Shown one piece after another: positions 62,948 to 64,000 of a stretch of DNA of 64,000 nucleotides. The translations under genes were made by a program, and so were the position numbers. The notes below the pieces were generated by a model. The model was not told where the DNA came from and ran no database searches. It worked only from the letters and a program-made list of their open reading frames with translations. Position 1 is the stretch's first letter; each line of letters begins with the position of its first letter. Location: the NCBI RefSeq assembly GCF_003172875.1, contig NZ_QGKM01000004.1:124001-188000 (forward strand). Reading direction: 5' to 3'. This stretch comes from Leucothrix pacifica. Its GTDB lineage: Bacteria; Pseudomonadota; Gammaproteobacteria; Thiotrichales; Thiotrichaceae.

Positions 62948-64000
62948 AATATAAGCACCTTTAACCGACGCCATGAACTGGGTCAATTAGCCCGGATTTC
63001 TCTCCCCATCATCGCCGCCCAATTACTGCAAATGGGCATGGGCGTTATTGATACGGTGATGGCCGGACGTATTGACGCGCTATCAATTGCCGCTATCGCC
63101 CTAGGTGCTTCGATCTGGTTCTTTGTGATCTTGATCGGCATCGGCATTTTATTGGCGTTTACCCCGATTATCTCTCAACATATCGGCGCTGATAACCACC
63201 CGTTGATTCGGGAAGAACTACGACAGGGAATCTGGTTATCCGTCACCATAGGCTTTTGCCTGATTATTTTATTAACCCTGCTGGCTCAGCTGATGCCGGT
63301 ACTGGGGATTAAACAAGAGATTATTCCGGCGGCCAGTGACTATATTCTTTGGGTAGCCTGGAGCCTCCCCTTTACCTGCTTGTATCTAGTACCTCGCACC
63401 TTTAATGAAGCCAATGGCAACACCTTACCGATGATGTGGATACAGCTGGCCGTGTTACCCCTGAATGTATTGGGTAATTACCTGTTTATGTACGGCAGCT
63501 TTGGTTTTCCGGAAATGGGTGCCTCAGGTGCCGCTCTGTCAACTGGCATCGCTCAGGTTGTCGGTTGTATTGCGCTTTATTACTACACCCTGCATGCGCC
63601 TCAATATAAGATTTACGATTTACGCAAACGCATGACACCGCCGGACTGGGCGCATATTTTCCGTATTTGTAAACTCGGTTTTCCGATTGCAATTACTATG
63701 GGCATGGAGTCTGGCCTGTTTACCGCAACTGCATTGTTGATGGGACGCTTCGGTGCTGAGGCGGCGGCAGGTCACCAAATCGCCATTAATGTTGCATCAC
63801 TGGCCTTCATGGTGCCACTTGGAGTGTCCATGGCATTAACGGTTCGTGTGGGACAAGCCGTCGGTGCCAAACACATGGTCGCTGCCAAAAAGCGCGGCAA
63901 CCTGGGCATTCAGATCTGTGGGTTGATTACCTGCTGCTCCGCCTTCATTCTTTGGCAATTCGGTAACACTATCGCTAACTGGTACACCCACGAAACTGTC
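62945..64000 (+). CDS. MATE family multidrug efflux transporter, N-terminal part
   Basis: Partial gene, 352 codons to the right edge and still open. It begins MNISTFNRRHELGQLARISL, with PIIAAQLLQMGMGVIDTVMAG, the NorM-type first helix. Multiple helices follow, with a NEANGNTLPMM segment and GHQIAINVASLAFMVPLGVS. MATE proteins export cationic drugs or metabolites using Na+ or H+. The NorM subfamily is the best match. No regulator is visible upstream, but the start codon lies in a hairpin. Confidence 0.9.
   Translation, partial: MNISTFNRRHELGQLARISLPIIAAQLLQMGMGVIDTVMAGRIDALSIAAIALGASIWFFVILIGIGILLAFTPIISQHIGADNHPLIREELRQGIWLSVTIGFCLIILLTLLAQLMPVLGIKQEIIPAASDYILWVAWSLPFTCLYLVPRTFNEANGNTLPMMWIQLAVLPLNVLGNYLFMYGSFGFPEMGASGAALSTGIAQVVGCIALYYYTLHAPQYKIYDLRKRMTPPDWAHIFRICKLGFPIAITMGMESGLFTATALLMGRFGAEAAAGHQIAINVASLAFMVPLGVSMALTVRVGQAVGAKHMVAAKKRGNLGIQICGLITCCSAFILWQFGNTIANWYTHETV

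Noticed and set aside
1-64000. tRNA, rRNA, insertion sequences, attachment sites, integrases
   Set aside because: None found by eye in the intergenic regions. A tRNAscan and an IS search would be decisive.

Overview
The window reads as chromosomal DNA of a Gram-negative gammaproteobacterium of moderate GC. The evidence is an Mla outer-membrane lipid transport operon, an ffs-dnaX-ybaB-recR block, OmpA-type peptidoglycan-binding domains, and HscC, ArfB and SelO homologues. Genus is not determinable by eye; a marine Thiotrichales-like relative is only a guess. I see no tRNA, rRNA, CRISPR array, insertion sequence or prophage. Most genes are housekeeping or metabolic.

Layout. 1-9 kb: a partial RDD membrane protein, folD, an APH-like/P-loop kinase, a class IV aminotransferase, a codA-like cytosine deaminase, a SpoIIAA-like/UspA fusion, trxC and a SulP permease. 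9-12.4 kb: a decayed tehA-like gene, cobQ and a Uma2 nuclease. 12.4-21 kb, all on the minus strand: selO, an FMN-dependent hydroxyacid dehydrogenase, a J-domain/RDD protein overlapping hscC, a PcfJ-like protein, arfB and a VOC protein. 21.4-29.2 kb: a periplasmic histidine phosphatase tightly linked to a PAS-GGDEF-EAL protein, psuK-psuG for pseudouridine breakdown, a GGCT-like protein, and an AraC regulator beside an EamA exporter. 29.4-34.6 kb: a branched-chain amino acid type ABC importer (livG-livF-livH-livM-binding protein).

34.9-43.2 kb is the most unusual part: five co-directional genes for what looks like an envelope system. Two are paralogous membrane-anchored BON/OmpA proteins with long A/E/K/R-rich stalks encoded by 45-bp tandem repeats. 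Between them lie a 1123-residue membrane-anchored protein with a coiled-coil stalk and six helix-hairpin-helix repeats, and a DUF533/TerB-like protein. Last is a 56-residue membrane protein that resembles the N-terminal anchor of the large protein. The products could span from the inner membrane to peptidoglycan. I know of no characterised pathway with this gene set, although the BON+OmpA layout recalls mycobacterial ArfA/OmpATb.

43.3-49.7 kb holds threonine aldolase, a molybdopterin oxidoreductase, a GNAT acetyltransferase, a MocR regulator that lacks the expected PLP lysine, a small HNH protein and a SixA-like phosphatase. 49.8-52.8 kb is mlaFEDCB. 52.8-57.6 kb holds a double-thioredoxin protein, hinT, recR, ybaB, dnaX and the SRP RNA gene. 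dnaX carries an A10 run with stop codons just after it in both other frames, which suggests tau/gamma production by slippage. 57.7-62.4 kb is a DUF4184 membrane protein and a small surface-glycan group (methyltransferase, GT2, deacetylase, GT4). The window ends with a HIT protein and a truncated MATE efflux gene whose start codon lies in a hairpin.
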